Assembly: GCA_905182495.1 (NCBI GenBank)
Contig: CAJJBU010000018.1
Coordinates: 1-64,000, forward strand
Reading direction: 5' to 3'
Length of the DNA: 64,000 bases
DNA from: Flavobacteriales bacterium UBA952
Lineage (GTDB): Bacteria > Bacteroidota > Bacteroidia > Flavobacteriales_D > Crocinitomicaceae
The notes under the pieces are model-generated. The model saw only the letters and a program-made list of their open reading frames with translations. It had not been told where the DNA came from and searched no databases. This document shows positions 29,553 through 39,390 of the stretch, piece by piece. How positions within the stretch are numbered: the stretch's first letter is position 1; each line of letters opens with the position of its first letter. The translations under genes and the position numbers were made by a program.

Positions 29553-30452
29553 ATGTCTATTGAAGTAAAAAACGTATATAAATATTATGGGGAGCAGGCT
29601 GCTGTAAAAGGCATCAGTTTTTCCGTGAAGTCCGGTGAAATAGTTGGATTCCTAGGCCCGAATGGAGCAGGGAAAAGCACGACCATGAAAATGATTACTG
29701 GGTTTATACCTGTTTCTTCAGGTGAGATTTTTGTGTCCGGAATGCCTGTAGGTACGGACCAATTAAAGCCTCAAAAAAAGATTGGTTACCTCCCTGAAAA
29801 CAACCCGCTTTATCTAGATATGTATGTTAAGGAATATCTTGATTTTGTAGCTAGGATTTATAAAATATCTAATAGGTCTGATCGTGTAAAGCAGATGATT
29901 AATGCCGTTGGTTTAGAAATCGAACAAAATAAAAAAATAGGAGCCTTGTCAAAAGGCTATAGACAACGCGTAGGTATTGCCCAGGCGATGATTCATGATC
30001 CCGAAGTATTGATCTTAGATGAACCAACCTCTGGATTAGATCCGAATCAGTTAATTGAAATTAGGGAGTTAATTAAATCGATAGGTAAAGAAAAGACATT
30101 AATGCTTTCTACGCATATCATGCAAGAGGCGGAAGCCATTTGTGACCGAGTCGTTATATTATCTAAAGGAGAAATCGTGGCGGATACCCCCACAAATATG
30201 CTCCATTCACACTCTTCCGATGTTAAATGTGTTTTTGTGGAGTTTGACGGTGATGTAACGAAGTCATTACTTTCTAAGATACTTGGAGTCACCAAAATAC
30301 AGCAAAGGGAAGATGGGTGGCTCTTGTATTCCAATACAGATGATCCAAGGGCGAATATTTCAAGATTTAGTCAGGAGAACAATCTATTGATTCTAACCTT
30401 ACAATTAGAACAAAAGTCACTATCCTCAGTATTTAAAGATTTAACAAACTAA
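29553..30452 (+). CDS. gldA: Gliding-motility ABC transporter ATP-binding protein
   Basis: A 299-residue cytoplasmic ATPase. It shows Walker A (GPNGAGKST, ~36), the Q-loop region (GYLPENNPLYLDMYV), the signature LSKGYRQRVGIAQAM (~133), Walker B (VLILDEPTSGLDP, ~152) and the H-loop (LSTHIMQEAE), followed by a ~75-residue C-terminal regulatory part. Overall length and the opening SIEVKNVYKYYGEQAAVKGI match GldA, which works with GldF and GldG in gliding of Flavobacteria; those partners are not in the window. It could also be a related ABC-2 exporter ATPase. tyrS starts two bases after it ends. Confidence 0.82.
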   Translation: MSIEVKNVYKYYGEQAAVKGISFSVKSGEIVGFLGPNGAGKSTTMKMITGFIPVSSGEIFVSGMPVGTDQLKPQKKIGYLPENNPLYLDMYVKEYLDFVARIYKISNRSDRVKQMINAVGLEIEQNKKIGALSKGYRQRVGIAQAMIHDPEVLILDEPTSGLDPNQLIEIRELIKSIGKEKTLMLSTHIMQEAEAICDRVVILSKGEIVADTPTNMLHSHSSDVKCVFVEFDGDVTKSLLSKILGVTKIQQREDGWLLYSNTDDPRANISRFSQENNLLILTLQLEQKSLSSVFKDLTN

Positions 30453-30453
30453 T

Positions 30454-31725
30454 ATGAATTTTATACAAGAACTTACGTGGAGGGGCATGATTCACGATAT
30501 GATGCCGGGTACTGAAGAAGCATTATTAAAGAGTCCGTCTGGAGGTTATATTGGTTTTGATCCAACATCGGATTCCTTGCATATTGGCAGCTTGGTTCAA
30601 ATAATGATTTTAGTCCACTTTCAACGAGCAGGACATAGACCAATTGCATTGATCGGCGGCGCTACAGGAATGGTTGGTGATCCTTCAGGAAAGTCGCAAG
30701 AAAGGAATCTATTAGATGAGAATACGATTACTGAAAACATCAAGGGTGTAAAAAAACAGCTAGAGCGTTTCTTAAGCTTTGAAGGCACTAATGCAGCAGA
30801 ATTAGTGAATAATTACGATTGGTTTCAGTCCATGAATTTCTTGTCCTTCATCCGCGATGTTGGCAAGCATATTCCTGTGAATTACATGATGGCTAAAGAT
30901 TCTGTAAAATCAAGATTAGAGACGGGAATGTCGTTTACCGAGTTCACCTATCAGCTAGTACAGGGGTATGACTTTTACCACTTACATAAAAATAAAGACT
31001 GTATTGTTCAACTCGGTGGTTCAGATCAATGGGGTAATATCGTGACGGGAACCGAATTAATTCGCCGTAAATCAGGCGGTACAGCTTTTGCGGTGACCAC
31101 ACCACTGATTAAGAAGGCCGATGGAACCAAATTTGGAAAGACAGAAAGTGGGAATATTTGGTTAGATAAAGAAAAAACATCGCCTTATGCTTTTTATCAA
31201 TATTGGTTAAATGCCTCCGATACTGATGCCTCTAACTTTATTAAAATATTCACCTTATTTACCCAAGAACAGATTGGTTCTTTTCAGCAAGAGCATGATG
31301 AAGCACCACATCTGAGATTACTTCAGAAAAAAATCGCAGAAGATATTACAGTTCGTGTTCATGGAAAAGATGCATATGATCAAGCGCTTAATGCCTCGAA
31401 AATTTTATTTGGAAAATCTACTCAAGAAGATTTGATGCGCTTGTCTTCAGCGGATTTTTTAGAAGTTTTTAAAGGCGTTCCCCAGGCACATATTTCTCGT
31501 GATGAGCTGCTGGCAGGTATGTCAATAGTTGATGTGCTTGCGAGCAAATCAGGATTCCTTTCCTCTAATGGTGAAGCAAGAAGAGAGCTGAAGGCCAACG
31601 CTATTTCTGTTAACAAAGAAAAAGTTAATGAATCTTTTGAAGTGAGTCAAAACAATTTCATCAATGACAAGTACCTCTTGCTCGGTAAAGGCAAGAAATC
31701 CAATTTTATTGTAGTAATCGACTAG
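30454..31725 (+). CDS. tyrS: Tyrosyl-tRNA synthetase
   Basis: A 423-residue class I synthetase that charges tRNA-Tyr. The HIGH motif appears as SDSLHIGSL (~38-46) and the KMSKS loop as KFGKTESGN (~229). Tyrosine-binding residues lie in YDWFQSMNFL and YQLVQGYDFYHL with GGSDQWGN. The C-terminal S4 RNA-binding domain (~360-423) ends in LLGKGKKSNFIVVI. Length is normal. Confidence 0.97.
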   Translation: MNFIQELTWRGMIHDMMPGTEEALLKSPSGGYIGFDPTSDSLHIGSLVQIMILVHFQRAGHRPIALIGGATGMVGDPSGKSQERNLLDENTITENIKGVKKQLERFLSFEGTNAAELVNNYDWFQSMNFLSFIRDVGKHIPVNYMMAKDSVKSRLETGMSFTEFTYQLVQGYDFYHLHKNKDCIVQLGGSDQWGNIVTGTELIRRKSGGTAFAVTTPLIKKADGTKFGKTESGNIWLDKEKTSPYAFYQYWLNASDTDASNFIKIFTLFTQEQIGSFQQEHDEAPHLRLLQKKIAEDITVRVHGKDAYDQALNASKILFGKSTQEDLMRLSSADFLEVFKGVPQAHISRDELLAGMSIVDVLASKSGFLSSNGEARRELKANAISVNKEKVNESFEVSQNNFINDKYLLLGKGKKSNFIVVID

Positions 31726-31731
31726 AGAATT

Positions 31732-31756
31732 ATTATTTGACTTGAAATCAAATAAT
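31732..31756. terminator. Hairpin between convergent tyrS and queA
   Basis: ATTATTTGA, a 7-base loop and TCAAATAAT form a perfect but AT-only 9-bp stem overlapping the last codons of queA. There is no clear T run after it on either strand, so terminator activity is uncertain. Confidence 0.35.
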
Positions 31757-32806
31757 CAGCATAGCGTCTCCGTAGGAGAAGAATCTATACTTTTCTTTTA
31801 TTGCCTCTTTGTAAGTCTTTTCCATTAATTGATGTCCCCCAAATGCAGATACCATCATTAATAAGGTCGACAATGGTGTATGAAAATTCGTGATTAAGCA
31901 ATTGGCAATACTGAAGTCGTAAGGAGGAAAGATGAATTTATTTGTCCAACCTTGGTAAGGCTTTAAAAATCCATCAGTAGTTACTGCAGTTTCAATGGTT
32001 CTCATCGAAGTCGTTCCCACGGCACAAACTCTTTTCTTAGATCTTTTTGCCTTATTTACAATATCTGAAGCTTTCTCTGTTATAATTGCTTGCTCAGAGT
32101 CCATTTTATGCTTGGTTAAATCTTCTACCTCAACTGGACGGAAAGTACCCAATCCAACGTGCAGTGTGATTTCTGAAAACTCAATTCCTTTGAGCTCGAG
32201 TCTTTTTAGTAGCTGACGAGAGAAATGCAAACCTGCTGTTGGTGCCGCTACAGCTCCTTCTTCTTTAGCGAAAATGGTTTGGTAGCGTTCTTCATCTGAG
32301 GCTTCAACTTCCCTTTTGATATACTTAGGAAGAGGCGTTTCCCCCAATTCAGTTATTTTAGCCTTGAAATCTTCATAAGGGCCATCAAATAAAAATCGTA
32401 GGGTTCGTCCTCTTGAAGTCGTGTTGTCAATTACCTCTGCTACAAGAGAATCATCTTCACCAAAATATAGTTTGTTTCCGATTCTTATTTTTCGCGCTGG
32501 GTCTACTAGAACATCCCACAATAAACTCTCTCTATTTAATTCTCTCAATAAAAAGACCTCTATCTTTGCGCCTGTCTTTTCCTTGTTGCCGTACATTCTA
32601 GCAGGAAAAACACGTGTGTTATTCATGACCATGACATCCCCCTCATCGAAATAATCGATAACATCTTTAAACAGCTTGTGTTCAATTTCACCCGTGTCTT
32701 TGTGAACAACCATTAACCTAGATTCATCTCTATTTTCAGTTGGGTAATTTGCAATTAATTCCTCAGGAAGATCGAAGTTGAACTCCGATAATTTCATCTT
32801 ACTCAT
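31748..32806 (-). CDS. queA: S-adenosylmethionine:tRNA ribosyltransferase-isomerase
   Basis: Queuosine biosynthesis: transfers the ribosyl group of SAM to preQ1 in tRNA to make epoxyqueuosine. The 352-residue protein has [14 protein letters not shown] near the start, [15 protein letters not shown]-like [17 protein letters not shown] (~58), [13 protein letters not shown] (~185) and [11 protein letters not shown] (~215), all QueA hallmarks. A second Met at 32797 (MKLSEF) is the more common QueA start. A clear promoter lies at 32841-32872. Confidence 0.96.
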   Translation of the reverse strand: MSKMKLSEFNFDLPEELIANYPTENRDESRLMVVHKDTGEIEHKLFKDVIDYFDEGDVMVMNNTRVFPARMYGNKEKTGAKIEVFLLRELNRESLLWDVLVDPARKIRIGNKLYFGEDDSLVAEVIDNTTSRGRTLRFLFDGPYEDFKAKITELGETPLPKYIKREVEASDEERYQTIFAKEEGAVAAPTAGLHFSRQLLKRLELKGIEFSEITLHVGLGTFRPVEVEDLTKHKMDSEQAIITEKASDIVNKAKRSKKRVCAVGTTSMRTIETAVTTDGFLKPYQGWTNKFIFPPYDFSIANCLITNFHTPLSTLLMMVSAFGGHQLMEKTYKEAIKEKYRFFSYGDAMLII

Positions 32807-32840
32807 AGTTGGTTTTTTGGGGTTAAATGATCAAAGAGTG

Positions 32841-32872
32841 CAAAGATACAACATGCGGACCCCGTTTGTCAA
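32841..32872 (-). promoter_or_regulatory. Promoter of queA
   Basis: On the minus strand TTG (32872-32870), a 21-base spacer and TATCTTTG (32848-32841) match the Bacteroidota consensus, about 35 bases before the queA ATG. Confidence 0.68.
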
Positions 32873-32893
32873 GTAAAACTCCATATTTGTCAC

Positions 32894-34555
32894 TTAAAAC
32901 TGAAAATAAACAAATGGTTTGAAGGTGTCCGAGAATCCCTGATAGACAGCAATAAGAATAAATGCAACGATAATCGATTGCATATACATTGGCATTTTGG
33001 TGAAGATTTTTTCACCGAAAAGCTTTGTCCTATTGGGCAACCAGTGAAATAGGTAGCCCAAGAGCATGATGTAAAGAGTGGTGTCAAAACCCGTCATGAA
33101 AACATCAAATGATGTTTGGTTCAATTCAAAATGATACCAAATCTGTCGGATCATCTGAGCAGGGGCACCATCTTCTTCCAAGCGGAACCATATTCGTGTA
33201 AACGTGATGAAGTTAAAGGTGATAAAAATGCGCCAAATCCTCACGTAAAAGGCTTTAGAATGCTCGTAAGGGCTTACCTTCTTCCAGTGATTGTATAAGA
33301 TCAATGCGATACCATTCATGGCGCCCCAGATCACAAAATTCTCACTTGCTCCATGCCATAGTCCTCCTATAACCATGGTGATCAAAAGGTTGAGGTCTCG
33401 GTGAATATGTTTTTTAAAGCTGCTGAATAATAGGGACAAGACACTGTAAAGAAGGATCAACCCGATATAGATGAAAGCGAGCCAATACCATTGGGTTATA
33501 AAAATCAAGAACACTAAAATGATAAGTGTCGCGATGTATGTCCCTACTCCACCTCCTCTATTTCCCCCCAGTGGTATGTATAAATAATCTCTCAGCCATG
33601 ATCCTAATGACTTGTGCCACCTCCGCCAAAAGTCGGCTACACTGACCGCTTTGTATGGTGAATTGAAATTCTCCAAGAGCTTAAAGCCCATTAATCTTGA
33701 GACTCCAATAGCAATATCTGTATACCCTGAAAAGTCGCCATAAATTTGTAAGGAGTACCCCCACATGGCAATGATACTAATGAAACCTGGAAAAGCTTCC
33801 GGTGCATCAACGACCTTGTCTATAAGGTGAATCGCTATGTAATCTGCAAGTATTACCTTTTTGAGAATCCCCTTTACAATTTGAATAATAGCCCAACTAA
33901 AGTCATTGTGATTCAGCTGAAAAGGTTGTCGAATTTGAGGTATGAAGTCCTTTGCTCTTACAATTGGACCCGCCACGAGTTGCGGGAAAAAGCTAACAAA
34001 AAAGGCGTATTCGAAAAAGTTTTTTACTGGAGGGACCTCTTTTCTGTAAATATCAACCACATAGCTAATACTTTGAAATGTAAAGAACGAAACGCCTACC
34101 GGAAGAACAATGTGGTCTGCGAAGGAGCCAGAATCCATAAATGAATTTGCCATCCGTGCAAAGACATTAAATGTTTCATAATTAGTATGAAACATTTCAT
34201 TAAAAGAATCTGTAAAGAAGTAGGCGTATTTAAAATAACCTAATGTGAGCATGTTAAAAAGGACAGAAAGTGTCACGTAAAACTTCTTTCTATTTTGAGA
34301 TAAGGCCCCCCAGACTCCTTTACCAATAAAATAATTAATAACGATGCTGGCACTCAAAAGTAGTACCAGTAGTCCTGACGTTTTAAAGTAGAAAAACAGA
34401 CTGACTACAAATAAAAAAATGCTTCGTGTAAGTTTGTATTTATGTATAAAGCTAAATATAGATAGTACAATTAGAAAAAAGATCCAAAAATCGAGTTGGG
34501 TGAAAATCAAGGGTTGGGCCTCATCAAAAGAAAATAATTGTATCAGTCTCTCCAT
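32894..34555 (-). CDS. MBOAT-family O-acyltransferase (AlgI/DltB-like)
   Basis: A 553-residue membrane enzyme that passes acyl groups, usually acetyl, across the membrane for modifying a polysaccharide. It has about a dozen membrane segments. Family motifs are FFPQLVAGPIVRAKDFIPQI (~190), FWRRWHKSLGSWLRDYLYIP with LGGNRGG (~305) and GGLWHGASENFVIWG (~400), with the catalytic His in LWHGAS. It is the last gene of a minus-strand operon behind two SGNH hydrolases; in AlgI/AlgJ/AlgX-type systems such hydrolases finish the acetyl transfer outside. The polymer acetylated is unknown. Confidence 0.92.
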   Translation of the reverse strand: MERLIQLFSFDEAQPLIFTQLDFWIFFLIVLSIFSFIHKYKLTRSIFLFVVSLFFYFKTSGLLVLLLSASIVINYFIGKGVWGALSQNRKKFYVTLSVLFNMLTLGYFKYAYFFTDSFNEMFHTNYETFNVFARMANSFMDSGSFADHIVLPVGVSFFTFQSISYVVDIYRKEVPPVKNFFEYAFFVSFFPQLVAGPIVRAKDFIPQIRQPFQLNHNDFSWAIIQIVKGILKKVILADYIAIHLIDKVVDAPEAFPGFISIIAMWGYSLQIYGDFSGYTDIAIGVSRLMGFKLLENFNSPYKAVSVADFWRRWHKSLGSWLRDYLYIPLGGNRGGGVGTYIATLIILVFLIFITQWYWLAFIYIGLILLYSVLSLLFSSFKKHIHRDLNLLITMVIGGLWHGASENFVIWGAMNGIALILYNHWKKVSPYEHSKAFYVRIWRIFITFNFITFTRIWFRLEEDGAPAQMIRQIWYHFELNQTSFDVFMTGFDTTLYIMLLGYLFHWLPNRTKLFGEKIFTKMPMYMQSIIVAFILIAVYQGFSDTFKPFVYFQF

Positions 34556-34556
34556 C

Positions 34557-35855
34557 TTAAAAATTGACTTTTTCTAGTTCGCACTCTTTTTGATTCAAGT
34601 ATTTTAAAAAGGCATCGATGTATAACTCTGCTTTTAGGTGGTATCCTTTTTTTGTGAAGTGAACGAGGTCACTTCTCATTAATCCTGAATTTTTCCACGT
34701 GTAGGAAGATCCTAGCCCGCCCATAAAACCATAGAAATCCCAAATGCCCGTATTGTATTTTTTTGCAAGTTCAATAATTACCTCCCTTTGTCGAGCGGTG
34801 TTTTTATTAGGGTATTTTCTTTTGTAATAACAGTCATTAGGGACGGTCAAAAGGATTGCGCATTTTGGATTTGCCTCTAATACCATTTGCATCATGGCTT
34901 CCAGATTCTTTTTATAAACGTTGGGGTCAAAACTCTTAAACGGAACAAAACCGTCATTCGTTCCAACAGAAAAAGCAAAGTAATCGGGGGGCGTTTGTTT
35001 TAGGTCGCGTAAAAAGAATTCATTGTCTAAATAAGTATAGAGCCCTGCGCCATTTATTCCAATTGAGTTGTATGAGATTCCAGGGTTTTCATTCATCAAC
35101 TCAAATCCATATAGGTCTAATCTGTAAGGCGCTTTGATTGTTCGAACAAACTGTATATCCAAGGAGTCTATAGGGTCTGTAAAGTGGATTTCTGTGTAAC
35201 CCATTTCGGCGCATCTTCGCACGGATTTAATTAGTATTTCATTTGAGCCAAAATTAAACTCGAATGGAATCACACCATTATTGTGATAAATTCTAATGGC
35301 CGCAATCGGTGGGCTGACTCTCGTTTTTTTGTAAATAAAATTTAAGCCAATTAAGGAATCACTGCATGAAATAGCAGCCCCTGTAATTCCATAATGAAGA
35401 AATTTAGGCCTGTGAATCACACTTCGATACCCGCTCCAACTATTCGAAGAAGAAAACCGATAATTACCTGGATTGTTTGTTTTAGCTAAGTTAAATGGGA
35501 AGACCAGTCCTCTATGGCCTACGAGTCCAGGCCAATTATTTTGTAAAAAAGTTCTAAAATCATGAGTGTAAATATCTGCTTGTATATGCGAGCCGCCTAT
35601 GTGATAGAAGTTTAACTTCCTGTCTTTTAACTCGATCATAGAATCCATTTGATTGTATAAATGATTCCAATTCACATTCTCTTGCCCAGGAAAATCAAAA
35701 ACATTTCTTTCAAAAGAAATAAAAGGAAATTGTATTACTGCATTTGAATCTATAGTCACTGTGTTTATTAAAGAAAACTCAGAGGTGTCCACAGGGGCTT
35801 GACTAAATAAACATAGTGGAATACAAAGTAGTATTAAAATTAATCGCTTATTCAT
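34557..35855 (-). CDS. SGNH/GDSL-fold hydrolase, probable acetyltransferase partner of MBOAT
   Basis: Read from the Met at 35855, which begins a signal peptide (MNKRLILILLCIPLCLFSQ); an upstream Met at 35906 would place 17 non-signal residues before it. The start overlaps the stop of the preceding SGNH gene (ATGAATAA) and has a GGAG sequence just upstream, unusual in this phylum. Of the SGNH blocks, block I is altered (FYHIGGSHIQADIY instead of GDSQ, with Ser kept), block III is FSVGTNDGF and block V is SDLVHFTKKGYHLKA. About 432 residues. Exported, and likely to transfer or remove acetyl groups on a periplasmic polymer. Confidence 0.78.
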   Translation of the reverse strand: MNKRLILILLCIPLCLFSQAPVDTSEFSLINTVTIDSNAVIQFPFISFERNVFDFPGQENVNWNHLYNQMDSMIELKDRKLNFYHIGGSHIQADIYTHDFRTFLQNNWPGLVGHRGLVFPFNLAKTNNPGNYRFSSSNSWSGYRSVIHRPKFLHYGITGAAISCSDSLIGLNFIYKKTRVSPPIAAIRIYHNNGVIPFEFNFGSNEILIKSVRRCAEMGYTEIHFTDPIDSLDIQFVRTIKAPYRLDLYGFELMNENPGISYNSIGINGAGLYTYLDNEFFLRDLKQTPPDYFAFSVGTNDGFVPFKSFDPNVYKKNLEAMMQMVLEANPKCAILLTVPNDCYYKRKYPNKNTARQREVIIELAKKYNTGIWDFYGFMGGLGSSYTWKNSGLMRSDLVHFTKKGYHLKAELYIDAFLKYLNQKECELEKVNF

Positions 35856-37338
35856 TAATGATCTCCTTCTTGCTTTCATCGTTTTTTTCGGTGTTCCAAA
35901 CTCCATATGCTGCTACAAGGGCATCATAAAAAAGTTGGGAAGCCTTTCGGGCTCCTTTTGGGGTAAAATGGATGTAGTCTTTACCAGCTAGATTGTTTTC
36001 TACCCAAGCATACATTGAATCTTTTCCGCCCATCGCATTGTATAAGCTCCAAAATGATCCACCAGCGGATAGCGTCTGTTTCTTCATTTGTTCTATGCAA
36101 TAAGGAATAAAAGGATAAGTAGTGTAAATACCATTTTGCAATTGAGACATATCACTAGGTCCTATAACGATAATAGAAGCGTTTGGGGTACATTTTTGTA
36201 TTAATTGTATTTGTCTTTTAAATCTTCGGCTATAAGCTCTTACAGAACTACTGTCTTTGAAAAAGGGAATTGAGTTTCCTCCAAATTGGAGGATGACAAG
36301 CTTTGTGTTCAACTCTTTGTGCATATAGGACATTGATTCGATGTCAACAGAGGAGAACTGTGTGCCTGACGAGCCTCTCATGGCTATGTTATTCATTTGT
36401 ATCCCGACATCTCCTTCTAAGGCAATCCCACTGATGGTTGGGCTTTTTTTAGAACGGATTACGAATTTTAATTTTTCAGGTGTTGTTTCAACTTTATAAT
36501 ACAATTTGTGGGGTAATCCATCGGTTTTCAAAGAGTCTTGTTGGTATAATTTACCATTTACATAAACATCAATGGCACATGTGTCTTGACAGTCATTATA
36601 AAATAAAGAGATGTTTGTATAGGCTTTACATCGAGAATATCCTTTTGTTGACGGAGTCAGTTCAATCCAAGCTTCAGTAGGTCTGTTTTTTGAATCTGAC
36701 AGACTATCTATACTGAAAATGGCAGCTGATAGCATTGCTCCGTATTTGTTTGAAGAAAGCCTTTCTTTTCCAAAGATTATTTTTCTCCGAAAATTTTCTG
36801 AATAAGCATGTCCGAAGGAGATTGTGTTGTAAACATTGATTGCAGGGATTAATCCCGGGCCCGCACCTCCAAATTCACTTTGTAAGCGTTGTCGTATAAA
36901 TGCGGTCATCCGATCGCCTTCAATTTGAGAATCTCCATAATGGAAGATGGAGATTTTTTCTTTTTTTGATGCGGCATGTTTTAGCTGTTCAAAAAAGTTA
37001 CCTAGATTAACTTTTGCTTGAGCATTTTGCTCAAGTTTACTTGCACTTTCTATGGAAAGCACGGTGCTTTTTGTAGGCAAACCTAAATCCGTTTGGTTAG
37101 ATTCTAGTTGCAGATCAAAAGAGTCATCATTGATATCCGAAATATTTACACCGTCAAGGAAATCAATATTTTTATTTTCTTGATTTTTTGGAGACAATAG
37201 GTTTTCCCAGGTTAGAAATCTGACATTAAAGCCAAAGAAATCATAGCCTTTACTTGGTGCGAAATAGATAATAGGGAGAAGTAAAAGACAGGTCAATAAC
37301 AGAAAAAAAAGTACATTTAATGGTCTGTATTCCCTCAT
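35848..37338 (-). CDS. SGNH/GDSL-fold hydrolase, membrane-anchored, acetylation module
   Basis: A 496-residue protein with one N-terminal membrane anchor (PLNVLFFLLLTCLLLLPIIY) and a periplasmic SGNH domain (~150-480). Block I is IFHYGDSQIEGDRM (~155), the Asn of block III lies in LVILQFGGNSIPF, and block V is KDYIHFTPKGARKASQLFYD. The middle part (~230-310) is a beta-rich insertion like the carbohydrate-binding part of AlgX/PatB-type proteins. It is the first gene of the operon, with a promoter at 37357-37386, followed by a second SGNH gene and the MBOAT gene. Confidence 0.8.
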   Translation of the reverse strand: MREYRPLNVLFFLLLTCLLLLPIIYFAPSKGYDFFGFNVRFLTWENLLSPKNQENKNIDFLDGVNISDINDDSFDLQLESNQTDLGLPTKSTVLSIESASKLEQNAQAKVNLGNFFEQLKHAASKKEKISIFHYGDSQIEGDRMTAFIRQRLQSEFGGAGPGLIPAINVYNTISFGHAYSENFRRKIIFGKERLSSNKYGAMLSAAIFSIDSLSDSKNRPTEAWIELTPSTKGYSRCKAYTNISLFYNDCQDTCAIDVYVNGKLYQQDSLKTDGLPHKLYYKVETTPEKLKFVIRSKKSPTISGIALEGDVGIQMNNIAMRGSSGTQFSSVDIESMSYMHKELNTKLVILQFGGNSIPFFKDSSSVRAYSRRFKRQIQLIQKCTPNASIIVIGPSDMSQLQNGIYTTYPFIPYCIEQMKKQTLSAGGSFWSLYNAMGGKDSMYAWVENNLAGKDYIHFTPKGARKASQLFYDALVAAYGVWNTEKNDESKKEIINE

Positions 37339-37356
37339 TCAAAAACCTTTGATAAA

Positions 37357-37386
37357 CAAATATAGTTTTTATACAAATACGATCAA
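37357..37386 (-). promoter_or_regulatory. Promoter of the SGNH-SGNH-MBOAT operon
   Basis: On the minus strand TTG (37386-37384), a 19-base spacer and TATATTTG (37364-37357) match the consensus, about 19 bases before the ATG at 37338. The -33 box overlaps the start codon of the divergent YyaL-like gene. Confidence 0.65.
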
Positions 37387-39389
37387 TGAAAGATAACCTT
37401 CTACACCTAGAAACTTCATTATATCTCTTGCAACATGCGAATAACCCTGTGCATTGGAGGCCGTGGTCACAAACTACATTGGATTTTGCAAAAGCAAAAG
37501 GAAAACTAATGATCGTAAGTATTGGTTACTCGTCTTGTCATTGGTGCCATGTGATGGAGGATGAAAGTTTTGAGGATTTGGAGGTTGCCGAAATAATGAA
37601 TACGCACTTTATCAATGTGAAAGTTGACCGTGAAGAAAGGCCCGATATTGATCAGTTATATATGTCATCCGTCCAACTTATGGGGGTTCAAGGAGGGTGG
37701 CCCTTAAATTGCATATTATTGCCAGATGGCAGACCTATTTATGGTGGGACATACTTTCAAAAAGAGAAATGGATCCAAATACTCAAGGCCGTTGTTGAGA
37801 CTTATGAGCAAGATTCACTGAGGGTAGAGGAGTTCGCTCGAGAAATGAGTGATAACCTTCAGGATAAGCATTTTCAATTTCTAGAGAATAATTCAGAGAT
37901 TACTTCAGAAGAGTTGAATGCTTGGATCACAAAATGGAGAGCCTCTTTTGACAACGTACTTGGGGGTTATCAGTATGTGCCTAAATTCCCGTTGCCCAAT
38001 CACATGAGGTTTATGCTGGATTATGGTCAAGATGAGCAAGACATCTCACTAGCTGCTCATGTTCATCTTACGCTGCAAGCCATGGGTAATGGAGGTATAT
38101 TTGATCACGTTGAAGGTGGATTTGCTCGGTATTCTACAGATGCTTTATGGAAGGTTCCGCATTTTGAAAAAATGCTTTATGACAACGCGCAGCTTATTAG
38201 TTTGTATAGCTTGGCTTCACTGGCCCATAGCAAGAAAGATGTTATAGACTTTTACAAATCGATAGTTATGCAAACCTATTCTTGGCTCACGGCTACATTG
38301 AAGACTCCTTCAGGGTCTTTTTTATGCTCACAAGATGCGGATACAGAAGGCGCGGAGGGTAAGTATTATTGTTGGACAAAGAAAGAGCTTAAAACCATAT
38401 TAAAGGATGATTTTAATTGGTTTCAAGAGTACTATAGTATTGAAGAAAATGAAATTTGGGAGAACGATTTATATATTCTTCAAAAAAAGTATACTCATTT
38501 TGATTACGCTCAAAAACAAAATTGGTCCGAAGAGGAATTGGATTTAAAAGTAAAACAGGCTAGGCTCTTATTATCAAAAGAAAGAGCCAAGAAGGTCAAG
38601 CCATTGATAGACACAAAGTCTTTGACCTCGTGGAATGCACTTTTAATTCAAGGATTCTGTCATGCTTATGTTGCTTTTGGTGAGACTCGAATCATTGATG
38701 AGGCGCTGTCCATTAGTCAATGGTTAGTTCGTAATCAGTACGATGGGGAGGGGGGGGTGTATCGCAATAATGTAAATGGAAAGCCAAGTATCGATGGTTT
38801 TTTAGATGATTATGCCAACACGATACAAGCCCTAATTTGCTTATACCAAACCAATGGCGACCTCAAGCATTTGATTCTTGCTAAAAAACTATGTGAGACT
38901 GTAGAAATAGAGTTTTACAGTAAGGATCAAAGGCTCTGTTACTACACTAAAAGAAATACAAAACTGATTGCTAGAAAAATAGATGTAGATGACGATGTAA
39001 TGCCATCATCGAATTCGGTAATGGCTCATAATTTTTATTCTCTTGGGTATTACTTCCGTAATGACCGATGGATTCAAAACAGCAAAGACATGCTACAAAA
39101 GGTAAAGGGATTTATTTCTAAATACCCTGGGAGCTACGTTAACTGGATGGGATTATATTATAGAATCCTGAAGGGCCCAACAGAAATTTCAATTTTAGGC
39201 ATGGAGGCTTTGAATAATTCTCAGGTCTCTCAGCTGCACGGTATTCATAATTTAGTTTCATACCATCGAGAAATCGCAGTTTCAGCAGCTTATTCTGAGG
39301 ACGGTATCTACCTCTGTAAAGAGCACGTTTGTTTGCCTAAAATGAAAACAATTGAAGGCGTTTTCACACATCTAAATTCGAGAAAATAG
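37386..39389 (+). CDS. DUF255 thioredoxin-domain protein (YyaL/SSP411-like)
   Basis: A 667-residue cytoplasmic protein. The N-terminal thioredoxin-like domain (~1-160) opens LYLLQHANNPVHWRPWS and carries the CxxC-type motif SSCHWCHVMEDESF (~52), then DREERPDIDQLYM and GGWPLNCILLPDGRPIYGGT. The rest (~190-660) is an alpha/alpha toroid like N-acylglucosamine epimerases, with FDHVEGGFARYSTD, VPHFEKMLYDNAQLI and LDDYANTIQALI. The family is widespread, and its enzymatic role is unsettled. The gene is complete and ends one base before the tail-to-tail transketolase gene. Confidence 0.93.
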   Translation: MKDNLLHLETSLYLLQHANNPVHWRPWSQTTLDFAKAKGKLMIVSIGYSSCHWCHVMEDESFEDLEVAEIMNTHFINVKVDREERPDIDQLYMSSVQLMGVQGGWPLNCILLPDGRPIYGGTYFQKEKWIQILKAVVETYEQDSLRVEEFAREMSDNLQDKHFQFLENNSEITSEELNAWITKWRASFDNVLGGYQYVPKFPLPNHMRFMLDYGQDEQDISLAAHVHLTLQAMGNGGIFDHVEGGFARYSTDALWKVPHFEKMLYDNAQLISLYSLASLAHSKKDVIDFYKSIVMQTYSWLTATLKTPSGSFLCSQDADTEGAEGKYYCWTKKELKTILKDDFNWFQEYYSIEENEIWENDLYILQKKYTHFDYAQKQNWSEEELDLKVKQARLLLSKERAKKVKPLIDTKSLTSWNALLIQGFCHAYVAFGETRIIDEALSISQWLVRNQYDGEGGVYRNNVNGKPSIDGFLDDYANTIQALICLYQTNGDLKHLILAKKLCETVEIEFYSKDQRLCYYTKRNTKLIARKIDVDDDVMPSSNSVMAHNFYSLGYYFRNDRWIQNSKDMLQKVKGFISKYPGSYVNWMGLYYRILKGPTEISILGMEALNNSQVSQLHGIHNLVSYHREIAVSAAYSEDGIYLCKEHVCLPKMKTIEGVFTHLNSRK

Positions 39390-39390
39390 A

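Noticed and set aside
26421-31725. A polysaccharide-export cluster around the O-antigen-ligase-like gene
   Set aside because: Neighbours are an S41 protease, GldA and TyrS; no glycosyltransferase, flippase or sugar-nucleotide gene is present.
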